Assembly (NCBI GenBank): GCA_032622095.1
Contig: CP136065.1
Location: 248,867,474-248,931,473 of the forward strand
Source of the DNA: Siphonodentalium dalli
Lineage: Eukaryota; Mollusca; Scaphopoda; Gadilida; Siphonodentaliidae
Direction of reading: 5' to 3'
Length of the DNA stretch: 64,000 nt
The position numbers were made by a program, and so were the translations under genes. Numbering within the stretch: the stretch's first letter is position 1; each line of letters starts with the position of its first letter. Positions 10,036 to 20,480 of this stretch are shown piece by piece. The notes under the pieces are model-generated. The model made no database searches. It worked only from the letters and a program-made list of their open reading frames with translations, and had not been told where the DNA came from.

Positions 10036-10504
10036 TTAACCCTTTCAGTGCCAGGGGCCGATCTCATCGACCCTAATTTACGGTCTGTAAAATCGGCCCT
10101 AAAAAAAAAAAACAACATTTTGTTTTTTGTTTATATTTTTTTTGGGTTGAAATTTGTTTGGGTAAGCTTATGCATGCTATAGCGACTTTAAAAACAAACT
10201 GGATAAAACCTTAGGGGCATGTTATAACTCAAAACTACCACCAAATATTCATAGTAATAATTTTGATGCCCATGAAAAACGTAAGATTCCCTGGCACTAA
10301 ACCTACAAAATAAGTCTGTTAAAGAATATAAGAAAATATTATTAAAATTGTAAAAAATAATAACAAATGATGAAAAATTTATAGGCCAATGCATTCTCTT
10401 ATATATGCGAGGCGACCAATGGTCGACTCGCATATATAAGAGAATGCATTGGCACAGGGTATATGGGTTGATACAAAAATCGGACCTGGCACTGATAGGG
10501 TTAA
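10036..10504. mobile_element. Family E TTAA-type MITE, copy 1, carrying a family C hairpin cassette
   Basis: Bounded by TTAACCCTTTCAGTGCCAGG and CCTGGCACTGATAGGGTTAA. The target sequence ataatggttgttaTTAAatc is uninterrupted (inverted) at about 8386-8412, proving the TTAA duplication. A 67-bp cassette identical in type to family C lies at 10384-10450. Confidence 0.93.
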
Positions 10505-10697
10505 ATCAGATGAAATTGAGTTGTGAAAGGGGCCATAACTCATGAATAAAAAAATTGGACAAAATCCATATTTGAACTTGGCCTGTATTTTTGGCTGAGA
10601 CACACATATACCAAATTTGGTTCTTAATAATGCAAACTATGCTTATCAGTCAGAAACCAAAATGTTATGAAACGAATTCTAAGTTGAAAAATGGCTG

Positions 10698-10900
10698 TAC
10701 AGTAATGCCCAAAGTAATCGACCTCTTAACCAAAGCAGAATTATGGGTAACTTTTCAGGATTTAGTCGGAAATATGGCTTGTTACCATTCATCGGAAAGG
10801 TCTCGCCGAGAGCTTTCCGATGAATGGCAACAAGCCATCCTGAAAAGTTACCCATAATTCTGCTTTGGTTAAGAGGTCGATTACTTAGGGCGTTTCTGTA
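10698..10900. mobile_element. Family A MITE, copy 7 (empty site present in window)
   Basis: Inserted in gaaaaatggctg-TA-actca. The uninterrupted target gaaaaatggctgTAactcaa is found inverted at about 8268-8290. The duplication is exactly TA. The right arm lacks part of the atttccgactaa block. Confidence 0.95.
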
Positions 10901-10959
10901 ACTCATGTAAAAATAATAGAGAATTCTAGGAGCCAAAGCATTTTGTAATGAAATACTTA

Positions 10960-11345
10960 GAAAATTTGAGAGTACTTTTAATTAATTTGAGAGTACTTTT
11001 AATTAAATTTGAGAGTACTTTTAATTAATTTGAGACTTTTAATTAATTTGAGAGTACTTTTAATTAATTTGAGACTTTTAATTAATTTGAGAGTACTTTT
11101 AATTAATTTGAGACTTTTAATTAATTTGAGAGTACTTTTAATTAATTTGAGAGTACTTTTAATTAATTTGAGAGTACTTTTAATTAATTTAAGAGTACTT
11201 TTAATTAATTTAAGAGTACTTTTAATTAATTTAAGAGTAATTTTAATTACGTTTTAATTTGAGAGTACTTTTAATTACGTTTTAATTACGTTTTAATTTG
11301 AGAGTACTTTTAATTAAATTTGAGAGTACTTTTAATTAAATTTTG
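10960..11345 (+). repeat. ~20-bp AT-rich tandem array, left block
   Basis: Units of aatttgagagtacttttaat, with a shorter form lacking 'agtac' (aatttgagacttttaatt) alternating at 11020-11120. Toward the right, acgttttaatt is added. The frame open across it is a by-product of a 21-base period with no stop. Confidence 0.95.
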
Positions 11346-13106
11346 TACCAAGACAACCCCTGGGACATAACGTTCAATCCAGGAAAACAGACAATTTCTA
11401 GTTCGCGGGGGCGCTCGATCACCACACATATCAGCGCCCTTGTTGACTACACCAAGATTTACCCGACACATACATAGGAGGATAATTGGGAAGTAAACAG
11501 AACGATTTTGGGATTAGCGAGACCAGATACTTCGCCAGGGAAAGCTACTGAAACCTAACGCAGCGCGATGGATAGGGAGAAGAGTCTAAAGAGCACACAA
11601 AAAAACTACTCCGCTTGGTTAACCTAGGAACGCCCCAATTGACGCACCATGAAATGCGAACCGAGCCGGAATAATACCGTTCCTGTATTTGAATGCGGAT
11701 AAATCGAGTCCCGAAACACAGTTCTAACCGACCACCAAGATGTGACCAACGACTCTCGTGGCGCTAAGAAGACAGCTAGGATCTCCAGCCAGAAACATGG
11801 ATAGGAATACAAGGTAAACATTACAATCTTGTATTTCTAACAACGCTACCCCAATGTGCCGACGAAGAAGCGAAGCAGACGACAGGAAGATGAACTCAAC
11901 CGGAACTCAACCGAGCAGAAGAAGAGCAGACACGCCCAGTCTGAGTAAACTCATACCTAAATATTCATTACAACATTGAATATTAGGTCTGACGGATATA
12001 AACATCGCTATCTCATTTCCAAGTCCTCGGGATTCCGTAATCTGATTGATTGCGTAAATTATTTTCCGTCCAATGAAACCGTATGGGTTAATAAACAAGT
12101 GTTAGTGGGCGGAGACTCCCATAATGTCACCTCTAAATATAGTAACAGAGCGGAATTTCGTCGGTAACTCTCCGATCGAAAGCGATGCTTGCAAATACAA
12201 CAGAGACAGAAAAAATGGCTTCGAAATTATATATTCGGTACGATTCGGATTAATTTGAAGGATGTGCTAGACCTGATAGATAGGCCTGCGCATGGTACCA
12301 ACTTGGCCTCCCATAAATATAAATAGAACTCACTCATGTCCGTGTATTTGATTTACTTTATTGTAACATGGTTTGCAAATCAAATTATTTGTCGTAAAAA
12401 AGTCATCTGAAAGTTAAACACCGAGGAAATGACTTAATTTTATGCTTTTAAATAGTTCTAAAGCATCATTTTTGATGACGACCTTATTTTTTGCTCTCGG
12501 ATGCAGCTTTCCGGTTGATGCAGCGAGTTCATCTCCCAAAAAAGAATAGTCGCACACACGACAAATATTATCTTCTGTAAGTTTATGTCGCGACACAGGC
12601 CATTGTTATTGCGAAGCACACAGAAGTTGGAATCACTGACTGTTATGCTATTTTTTTTAGATTTTTTTGGAGTTCTAGGTATATAGTATTGACAATACTA
12701 TATACCTAGAACTCCAAAAAAATCTAAAAAAATAGCATAACAGTCAGTGATTCCAACTTCTGTGGCGAAGCACAACAAATAACATGTGGGGACACCTGTC
12801 AATCATCGATGTATTTTTAAAAATCCGTGACGTCATTTTGGGGAAGCTCTTCGCTGAATAGAAATGGTTTTGGCGACATTAATAGCTCCAGACTCTAGAT
12901 TTCAAATAGAGTCGACGTTCATCCAGACTGAGACACGCCCAACCTACGAGGACGGAAGAAGACCCTAAACCGAGCAGACGACAGGAAGATAAACTCAACT
13001 AGGAGGAACCCAGATGCCGATGATTGAACATTATTGACTTTGTTATAATTAAATAATCAAACCGTTCTGATAGTCTTAAAGAGTTATATGTACCCGTATT
13101 GGCACA
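11346..13106. other. 1.76-kb unique segment between two related arrays
   Basis: Higher in GC than its surroundings. It contains two related blocks (gcagacgacaggaagatgaa at 11875 and gcagacgacaggaagataaa at 12975), a CRE-like site at 12828-12835 and a hAT-like palindrome at 12619. No long ORF is convincing. It may be the body of an element whose ends are the arrays. Confidence 0.5.
12619..12764. mobile_element. hAT-like hairpin MITE with perfect 8-bp duplication
   Basis: A 146-bp almost perfect palindrome from CACAGAAGTTGG to CCAACTTCTGTG. The arms differ by one base in a T/A run, with a single unpaired base at the centre (gtattg-a-caatac). It is flanked by gcgaagca at 12611-12618 and 12765-12772. 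The duplication size and CA...TG ends fit hAT. Confidence 0.94.
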
Positions 13107-13318
13107 ATTTGAGAGTACTTTTAATTACGTTTTAATTACTCTTTAATTATGTTTTAATTTGAGAGTACTTTTAATTAAATTTGAGAGTACTTTTAATTAC
13201 GTTTTAATTACGTTTTAATTTGAGAATACTTTTAATTACGTTTTAATTTGAGAGTACTTTTAATTACGTTTTAATTACGTTTTAATTTGAGAGTACTTTT
13301 AATTACGTTTTTTTAGTT
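13107..13318 (+). repeat. ~20-bp AT-rich tandem array, right block
   Basis: Same orientation as the array at 10960. Units of aatttgagagtacttttaat are joined by acgttttaattacgttttaa, the form already appearing at the right end of the left block. Confidence 0.93.
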
Positions 13319-13620
13319 TTGATTATAGTTTATTTTTGTAGAAAGTTGAAATAAAACATTTCTTACTATAGCATCTATTTGAATGGGGCCAGTGAATAAA
13401 ATTGATATACCGATAGGCTGAACTGCTGATGGCAAAGCCGTCAAATAATATATAATCTAAAATCATACCTGTCCATTAGTAATAATCCAGGATCTGCATA
13501 AATCATGTTAAGAATTTAGAAGTAGGCTATGGATTTAATACAGGTGAAACTTGATCCTTGCGATTGTCTACCTTGACTGATATCACAGTGTGCTGGATGG
13601 TAAAATATATAGAGTCGCCT

Positions 13621-13712
13621 TCTGCACATTCTTTGACCCCTTGCACACATTCTTTGACCCCCTGCACACACCTCTACACATTCTTTGACCCCTTGCACAC
13701 ACCTCTACATAT
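13621..13712 (+). repeat. Short tandem repeat (cacattctttgacccc type)
   Basis: Three copies of acacattctttgaccccttg with variable cacctctac spacers. Confidence 0.85.
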
Positions 13713-13771
13713 TTTCCACAGTAAAATTGAATAGATTAACACTTTGATAAATTTAATACAAGCAGATGGCC

Positions 13772-13868
13772 GATATATGGCTACAGTTATTTTATTCCAG
13801 ATGCATGGCTACAGTTATTTTATTCCAGATGCATGGCTACAGTTGTTTTATTCCAATTGATGCATGCA
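13772..13868 (+). repeat. 28-bp tandem repeat x3
   Basis: Unit atggctacagttattttatt ccagatgc, three copies. Each junction contains tgcatg. Confidence 0.9.
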
Positions 13869-14039
13869 CTAAGTTGAACTTATTACATGCAGCTGAAAAT
13901 CCCTAAAAATTCATCCAAAAGCCTCTGATAATCATCTGTTTATATGATGTGAGAATCCCTACAGATGAAGAATCCACCATTCCATTGTGCATGTATACTT
14001 TTATAACTGATTCCATTCAGCAGTGAATTCAGGGTTTTA

Positions 14040-14772
14040 CCATTTCTATTCTAATGCATCATTGATGAGCAGTTATCACATAGGAAATGTTCACATAATA
14101 AGTTTAACCCTCTCGATACTAAAGCATCATTGCATCATTGATGAGTAGTTATCCCTTAGGATATGTTCAGATAATAAGTTTAACCCTCTCGATACTAAAG
14201 CATCATTGATGAGTATACATATAGTTATCACATAGGAAATGTTCAGTTATAAGTTTAAACCTTTCTATACTAAAGCATCATTGATGAGTAGTTATCACAT
14301 AGGAAATGTTCAGATAATAAGTTTAACCCTTTCTATACTAAAACATCATTGATGAGTAGTTATCACATAGGAAATGTTCAGATAATAAGTTTAACCCTTT
14401 CTATACTAAAACATCATTGATGAGTAGTTATCCCTTAGGAAATGTTCAGATAATAAGTTTAAACCCCTCGATACTAAAGCATCATTGATGAGCAGTTATC
14501 ACATAGGAAATGTTCACATAATAAGTTTAACCCTCTCGATACTAAAGCATCATTGATGAGTAGTTATCCCTTAGGATATGTTCAGATAATAAGTTTAACC
14601 CTTTCTATACTAAAACATCATTGATGAGTAGTTATCCCATATGAAATGTTCAGATAATAAGTTTAACCCTTTCTATACTAAAACATCATTGATGAGTAGT
14701 TATCACAGGATAAATGTTCACATAATAAGTTCAACAATAGGCTGTTTGTTGAACTTATTATGTGAACATTTC
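14040..14772 (+). repeat. 68-bp satellite, array 1
   Basis: About ten units running ttaaccctttctatactaaa, catcattgatgagtagttat, c(acat/cctt)aggaaatgttca, gataataag. Every unit contains TTAACCCT(T/C)TC, like the ends of the TTAA MITEs. The last unit is followed by an inverted copy, giving a perfect hairpin at 14711-14772 (aaatgttcacataataagtt and its complement). The opposite-orientation array is at 33180-35787. Confidence 0.95.
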
Positions 14773-15437
14773 CCTCCAATGAATAAGACTTATTGTACTT
14801 GTATTATCTCGTGAAAACCCCCCTGGATGAATATTATATTACCTGTACATCACTGCAAATCAATAATAGACCATTCCAATGGACACTTTTCAACTGACTG
14901 AGATAATCCATTTGGTATAAAAAGGATTAAGATCTTTTAACTTTGAGATATCCTGATATCTGCACCAGGAAGTTTGTGTATATATTATACATATGCTGTA
15001 ACAGTCTCATTCTTTTGTTTGTATCTTCTCTTTGTTGTTTGTTGTTTGTTCTTTTTTGATCAGAGAATAAACATTATAGATATATATAAGTGAAATTACC
15101 CAAACCCAATTCAAAGAAAAAAAGCTACGTAGGTTTGAATGTAGAATTGCCGCAATAACCCATAACAGTGCAGGCGGGATGGCTGCAAATCTGGTAGCTG
15201 GAAACATGCCAAGCCAGGTAGGGATTTACAATGCCAAGCTAAAAGGCGAAAAAAAATGATGACATCATTGAAAGTGTATCCTTTCCTCACCTCTGACCTC
15301 CTGATACAATACACACTGGCAATGGTGAATATGTGGCATTCCTAATGCTAGGAGAGAAAATACAAGATGTTAGATATCACTGGATAAAAAAGTCAGGCCA
15401 ATTCCATTACTGAAGACGAATGTCTTTCCATTGTCCT
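14773..15437. other. Unassigned stretch
   Basis: No repeat, element or credible ORF seen. Confidence 0.4.
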
Positions 15438-15636
15438 CGCTTAGTATAAGCTTAGTATTTGCTTAGTCTTTGCTTTATAGTGTTTGCTTAGTATTTGTTT
15501 TGTATTGCTTAGTATTTGCTTACTATTCACTTAGTATTTGCTTAGTCTTCGCTTACTAATTGTTAGTATTTCCTTAGTCTTTGCTTAGTATTTGCTTAGT
15601 CTGCTTAGTCTTCGCTTAGTATTTGCTTGAGAAAAA
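15438..15636 (+). repeat. Irregular 10-11-bp tandem repeat (tttgcttagta)
   Basis: About 16 copies of gcttagt(a/c)tt with variable tg/tc linkers. Confidence 0.9.
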
Positions 15637-15724
15637 CCACGAAGCAAATGAAGAGAGATTGCACCAATCAGTGATAACCTTAGCATTCAAATACTACCTT
15701 AGTGCCCTCTTAGTCTTCAATATA

Positions 15725-15891
15725 TACAGTAATGCCCTAAATAATCGACTCCTTAACTACAGCAGAATTATGGGTAATTTTTCAGGATTTAGTCGAAAAT
15801 ATGGCAACAAGCCATATTTCCGACTAAATCCTGAAAAATTACCCATAATACTGCTGTAGTTAAGGAGTCGATTACTTAGGGCATTACTGTA
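15725..15891. mobile_element. Family A MITE, copy 8 (central deletion)
   Basis: TA-flanked. The arms are joined at aaatatggcaacaagccata, lacking the agctctc centre. The inner mutation taactacagcag is matched by its complement in the other arm, so this is a distinct subfamily or was corrected between arms. Confidence 0.92.
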
Positions 15892-16030
15892 AATGAGCTT
15901 AATTAGTATTTTGATGCTTAACATTCTAATGGTTAGCTAAGCATTCAAATACTAAGCTTTCCCTTCTACATGAAAGCTTAGGAATTTTGCTGTATAAATC
16001 TGCAGAAAAATGTCCTTTACAACAATAAAT

Positions 16031-16440
16031 ATTTTACACCCTTTCAAGTCTGAGTCAAACCACATAGCAGGCTAGCATCACTAAATTCAGCCTCTGGGAA
16101 ACCTCATTCTGCTTAGGCCTCATCTTCTCTGGAAAGTTTCTTTATTATCAGATTTCTATAGAAACTTCTCCACTTAGATTATATTTCTTTTTTAGTTAAG
16201 TTTTTCTATATCCCCAAATTGGCAGACGACACATTGCATAATCGAGGTTCCCAATGGGTTTACATCACAATATTCACCATTTGGGAACCTCAATCTGAGC
16301 CTATGTCTCCCATAGCAGATGAGGCCATGCAGAATGAGGTCCCCAGAGGGTGAATTTAGTGATACTAGTCCACATTACATGATAGCATCACTAATTTCAC
16401 CCTCTGGGGACCTCATTCTGCAAATGATAGACACACCAAA
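16031..16440. mobile_element. Family B composite element, copy 4
   Basis: Ends caagtctgagt and actcagacttg are inverted. The first hairpin is truncated (starts cacatagcaggctagcatca), followed by the middle segment (cattgcataatcgaggttcc) and one complete hairpin. No convincing 8-bp duplication. Confidence 0.75.
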
Positions 16441-16479
16441 CTCAGACTTGCCTGGTTTATGAAAATTTGGGTTAAAACA

Positions 16480-16985
16480 AAATTAGAGGTGTGACTGTTC
16501 CAATGGGACTAATGATAAATGTAGGAATAAAAGCTTGGACAAAATTATGCATGTTGCAAAACAATTTCTAAGTCAAAAAAGGGGGATAACTCCACCAATA
16601 AATGTCGGACAGACGTCATAATCGCAGGTGCACAGGTTCCCATGGTACTAAATATCTGTGCCAAGTTTTTAAAAAATTGACCTAAAAATGTAGGAATAAT
16701 AGCTCGGACAAAATTATGCACGTTGCAAAACAATTTCTAAGTCGAAAAAGGGGGGATAACTCCACCAAAAAATGTCCGACAGACGTCATAATCGCAGGTG
16801 CACAGGTTCCCATGGTGGTTGATGTCTATGCCAAGTTTCACGGAAACTTGATCGAAAAACGACTGAGAGAAACTCCAGACAAATTTGTGTCCACGGACGG
16901 ACGGACGGACAGACGGACGGACAAGCTGATTCCAGTTCCCCCCAGTTCCCCCCTAACTTCGTTGCGGGGATTATAATAATGGGGG
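16480..16985 (+). repeat. Dispersed repeat family F, two tandem units plus GGAC tail
   Basis: Two ~177-bp units each contain acaaaattatgcacgttgca, gggggataactccacca and cagacgtcataatcgcaggt. The second is followed by a (ggac)n tract at 16894-16922 and ccccctaacttcgttgcggg. The type resembles dispersed repeats I associate with bivalves. Confidence 0.75.
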
Positions 16986-17134
16986 AATAAAGAGACTCGG
17001 CTATCAAGTATTTTTTATCAGCAGCATAAACAGAAACCAAACATTCAACAAAGTGTTTACAGTATTCAGGAGAAAGTTGGAGGGGTTCTTAAACCAGGCA
17101 ATTAAATTGATGTTACCTTTAATGATAATCCCTG

Positions 17135-17410
17135 AAGAAACATATTGGGCTAGCATAACTAAATTCACCCTCTGGGACATCATTCTGCTTAGGCCTCATC
17201 TTCTGGGAAGTATCTATGTACAGTCTTAAATTAACATGGTTTTAGTTACTTTTTCCTTCTGTTCAGTTTCTAAATCCCCTAATTTGCAGAAGATAAACTG
17301 CATAATCGAGGTGACCAATGGGTCAACGTCACCAACTTCAACTGGGGAACTTCAATCTCATCCTAGGTCTCCCATAGCAGGCCTAAGCAGAATGAGGTCC
17401 CCAGAAAGCT
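17135..17410. mobile_element. Family B fragment, copy 5
   Basis: Half hairpin (gggctagcataactaaattc), the middle segment (gcataatcgaggtgaccaat) and the start of a second hairpin cut off at gaggtccccagaaagc. Both ends are truncated. Confidence 0.75.
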
Positions 17411-18251
17411 TGTATTTTGAGTTTCTTATTGCAAATAAACCCCAACAGACACTAACAGAAAACAGACACCATGAAATGCGTAACTGAAAATTGACAATTT
17501 AAGGTGGTATCACAATCAGTTTTTTTTCTTCAAATTTGTAAAAGTAAAGTTGCTAACACTTGTAACTAGGAACTACGTACTATTAAAAAGTTTAAACCAA
17601 GACATCAATTGTGAGCTATATGCAGACTATCAAACGAAATCATGTTACATAAAAGTGGGTGATACACATTTGAGAAGAACTTATTTTTTTAACTAAAATT
17701 ATTTCAAATTTGAGTCGATCCCTTATAAAAATTGTTGTAATTTAAACATAATATTGTGATCTTATGCACATTTTGCTTAATCAAGCCTAAATAAAAGATA
17801 TTTGTTTCTGCTAATGGACTGAAAACTATAGGGTCCGTATGTAGGTAAAACTTTTTTTCTTCCAACTATCTGCAACTACAACTATACCTATTATTTCAAC
17901 AAATATAATGCCCACCTCCCGATTTAAAACCCCAAGCACCAACAAGTGTAAGACACTATCAAGTCATCAACACATTCACAAACATTTTTGTCTTTATTTA
18001 GAATAATCCAGTTGTAAGATGAAGTAGGGACATACATGTAGTCACATGGAAAAATTGAAGTCATATCACACACATTACATGGTATTATTGGACTTGTCAC
18101 TCCATTTCCCACAAATCAGATTCAATTTTCAAACAAGACCAACGTCATTTAATTCTCATTAACTTCAATGACCATGACCCCATGTTAAAGAGTTTATATA
18201 TGATGCACAACAGTCAACAGTCTTTTACTCCTCAAAAAGCCATTTGTGATG
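17411..18251. other. Unassigned AT-rich stretch
   Basis: No repeats or credible coding frames recognised. Confidence 0.4.
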
Positions 18252-18696
18252 TACAGAAATGCTCTAAGTAATCAACTCTTTAACGACAGCAGAATTATGG
18301 GTAACTATTCAGGATTTAGTCGGAAATATGGCTTGTTGCCATTCATCGGAAAGCTCTCCCCGACAGCAGAATTATGGGTAACTTTTCAGGTTTAGTCGGA
18401 AATATGGCTTGTTGCCATTCATCGGAAAGCTCTCCCCGACAGCATAATTATGGGTAACTTTTCAGGTTTAGTCGGAAATATGGCTTGTTGCCATTCATCG
18501 GAAAGCTCTCCCCGACAGCATAATTATGGGTAACTTTTCAGGTTTAGTCGGAAATATGGCTTGTTGCCATTCACTGGAAAGCTCTCCCCGAGAGCTTTCC
18601 GATGAATGGCAACAAGCCATATTTCCAACTAAATCCTGAAAAGTTACCCATAATTCTGCTGTCGTTAAGGAGTCGATTATTTAGGGCATTACTGTA
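18252..18696. mobile_element. Family A MITE, copy 9, with one arm expanded to four tandem units
   Basis: TA-flanked. The left arm segment gacagcagaattatgggtaa ... cattcatcggaaagctctcc is present four times head to tail (18288-18590, ~74-bp unit), while the right arm is single. Units 2-4 share ttttcaggtttagtcgg, lacking the 'at' of the first unit. Confidence 0.95.
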
Positions 18697-18717
18697 CTTA
18701 GAATTTTAGGATCTGAA

Positions 18718-19049
18718 CAAGCCTGAGTTTAGTGTGTCTGTCATTTGCAGAATGAGGTCCTCAGAGGGTGAATTTAGTGACAATATCCCGTATAGTGGGC
18801 TAGCATCACTAAATTCACCCTCTGGGGACCACATTCTGCTTAGACCTCATCTTCTCTGGAAAGTTTCTGTATTATAAAATTTCTACAGAAACTTCTTCAC
18901 ATAGATTCTATTTGCAGTTGAGACCATGCAGAATGAGGTCCCAAGAGGATGAATTTGGTGATGCTAGCCTGCTATGCGGGATAGTGTCACTAAATTCACC
19001 CTCTGGGGACCTCATTCTGCAAATGACAGACACGCTAAACTCAGGATTG
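18718..19049. mobile_element. Family B hAT-like element, copy 6
   Basis: Termini caagcctgagtttag and ctaaactcaggattg. The flanks gatctgaa and gttccgaa agree at six of eight bases, compatible with an old 8-bp duplication. Two hairpins flank a middle with agtttctgtattataaaatt. Confidence 0.8.
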
Positions 19050-19379
19050 GTTCCGAATCACAATAAAATGTGTAGACTGGGCGGTTCACAAGGATCGGTC
19101 ACGTTAGCGAAAAATAAAGGTTTTTATTTATAAGTCTGAGTGTAAATCACTTGAAACTCTTGCCACCTTAATGATATGGATTAATCGTTTAGTCATGCCA
19201 TGTCAACCTCTCATATAACTACAATGGCTGACAAAGAGTCTGGAATTGAATGGATTCATTCTTATCATGCATAACATAAATATCAATGAAGTTATATGGA
19301 GAGACAAAGCTTTAATGGTTGCCTTTTGTTATTAGTTTGGTGCCAGCTTGATAGCATATTGTATTGCAATATCACCCTT

Positions 19380-20480
19380 TGGAGACATGTATATATAATC
19401 CTGGCATATGACACATGTACTAACACTGAGTTAATATGATATCATGCATGATAACTTATGTATCTCGTGTCATAGTTAAACTCGTAAATGGCACATGTAC
19501 TAACACTGAGTTAAAGGGGTACTGTACGCCAATTTCAATAAATTCCCGGTAACAATTGCGATCTAATATCAATATTATATTTTAAAATAACGTATTTGAG
19601 TCGACGATGTCTACTGAAAACGTTCCGGTTAACAGGCTACCACAAAAGTAAAATTGAATTATTTAATATAAAATCATTTATGGCTGGAGTCATAAAATGG
19701 AGAATTATGCCAGTACGAGTTACCGTTCTTGAAATCTCACATGTTGGGTGTCTTTTATCGACGGCCGTTTACGACGAACATTATTGAGTTGCGAACAAAA
19801 CATGTTACATGCAAAAGGTTTTTAAGTCCCGCTATAACCAATTTGGAAAAAAAAGAGAAGAAACAAGATTCATAAAGCGTCAAGTATTTTTATAGGGGGT
19901 GAGATTGTTCGATGGAAGAGATTGCAGGCATCAATTGAACTTCCGGTTCATCATGCAAGCTGCGTCTTCTCCGGTGAAGGTCAAAAACATGGCGCGTAGT
20001 TTGAAATCGTAATATTTTTATTTCCAAGATCAATATTTTCGTCGCTAAATTAGGTTTATACGAAACTCATATAACACGAACACAATCTAACTTGAAAGTT
20101 ATGTCAATGGGAGTAAATAAAAAAAATTGCCTATCTCTGTGTACAGTACCCCTTTAATATAATATGAAGCATGATAACTTATGTATCTTGTGTACCATCT
20201 CACAACGACAATTTCGCTATCTGAAATCCAACTTTCAGAAAGTTGATACCTGAATGTCCAAGCATGTTAAACTGGCTGATGATACTATCACCAAATATTG
20301 AGACCAAATAATAATATGTCTGAATTGGCATTTTTACTCATGTATAAAACTCATGAAAATCTGTAATATCAAATGAGTATACTGTAACCAAAAATATGAA
20401 TAAATTTAATATTAAAAAAAAAAACTTGTATATCTCACATCATAGTCGAACTCGTATATGGGACATAAAATCTTTCTTTT
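19380..20480 (+). repeat. Degenerate ~75-bp tandem repeat flanking element J
   Basis: Units contain gatatcatgcatgataactt, atgtatctcgtgtcatagtt and actcgtaaatggcacatgta. They occur before 19511, right after 20157 (agcatgataacttatgtatc) and again near 20428-20463 (tatctcacatcatagtcgaa). Confidence 0.75.
19511..20157. mobile_element. Family J TTAA-type element (647 bp)
   Basis: Bounded by TTAAAGGGGTACTGTAC and GTACAGTACCCCTTTAA, perfect 17-bp inverted ends including the TTAA. It is inserted in a short tandem repeat whose uninterrupted unit (acactgagTTAAtatgatat) is at about 19427-19446, so the TTAA duplication is demonstrated. A 63-codon frame at 19596 has no recognisable domain. Confidence 0.93.

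Larger units (their letters stand above)
9746..10935 (-). mobile_element. Family D TTAA-type element complex, copy 2, with two nested MITEs
   Basis: Starts TTAACCCTTTTATGACGGGA. It contains two diverged hairpin cassettes (about 9788-9852 and 9890-9952) followed by sequence that is the inverted counterpart of 8255-8470. Family E (10036-10504) and family A (10698-10900) are inserted in it; the counterpart lacks both. The right boundary is uncertain. Confidence 0.7.

Noticed and set aside
11009..11257. Leucine-rich 82-codon frame (LLINLR repeats)
   Set aside because: Lies wholly within the AT-rich ~20-bp tandem array, where the period gives an open frame by chance.
16716..16976. 86-codon frame ending in a TDRRTD tract
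   Set aside because: Lies in a dispersed repeat whose second unit at 16500-16680 does not keep the frame; the tail is a (ggac) microsatellite.
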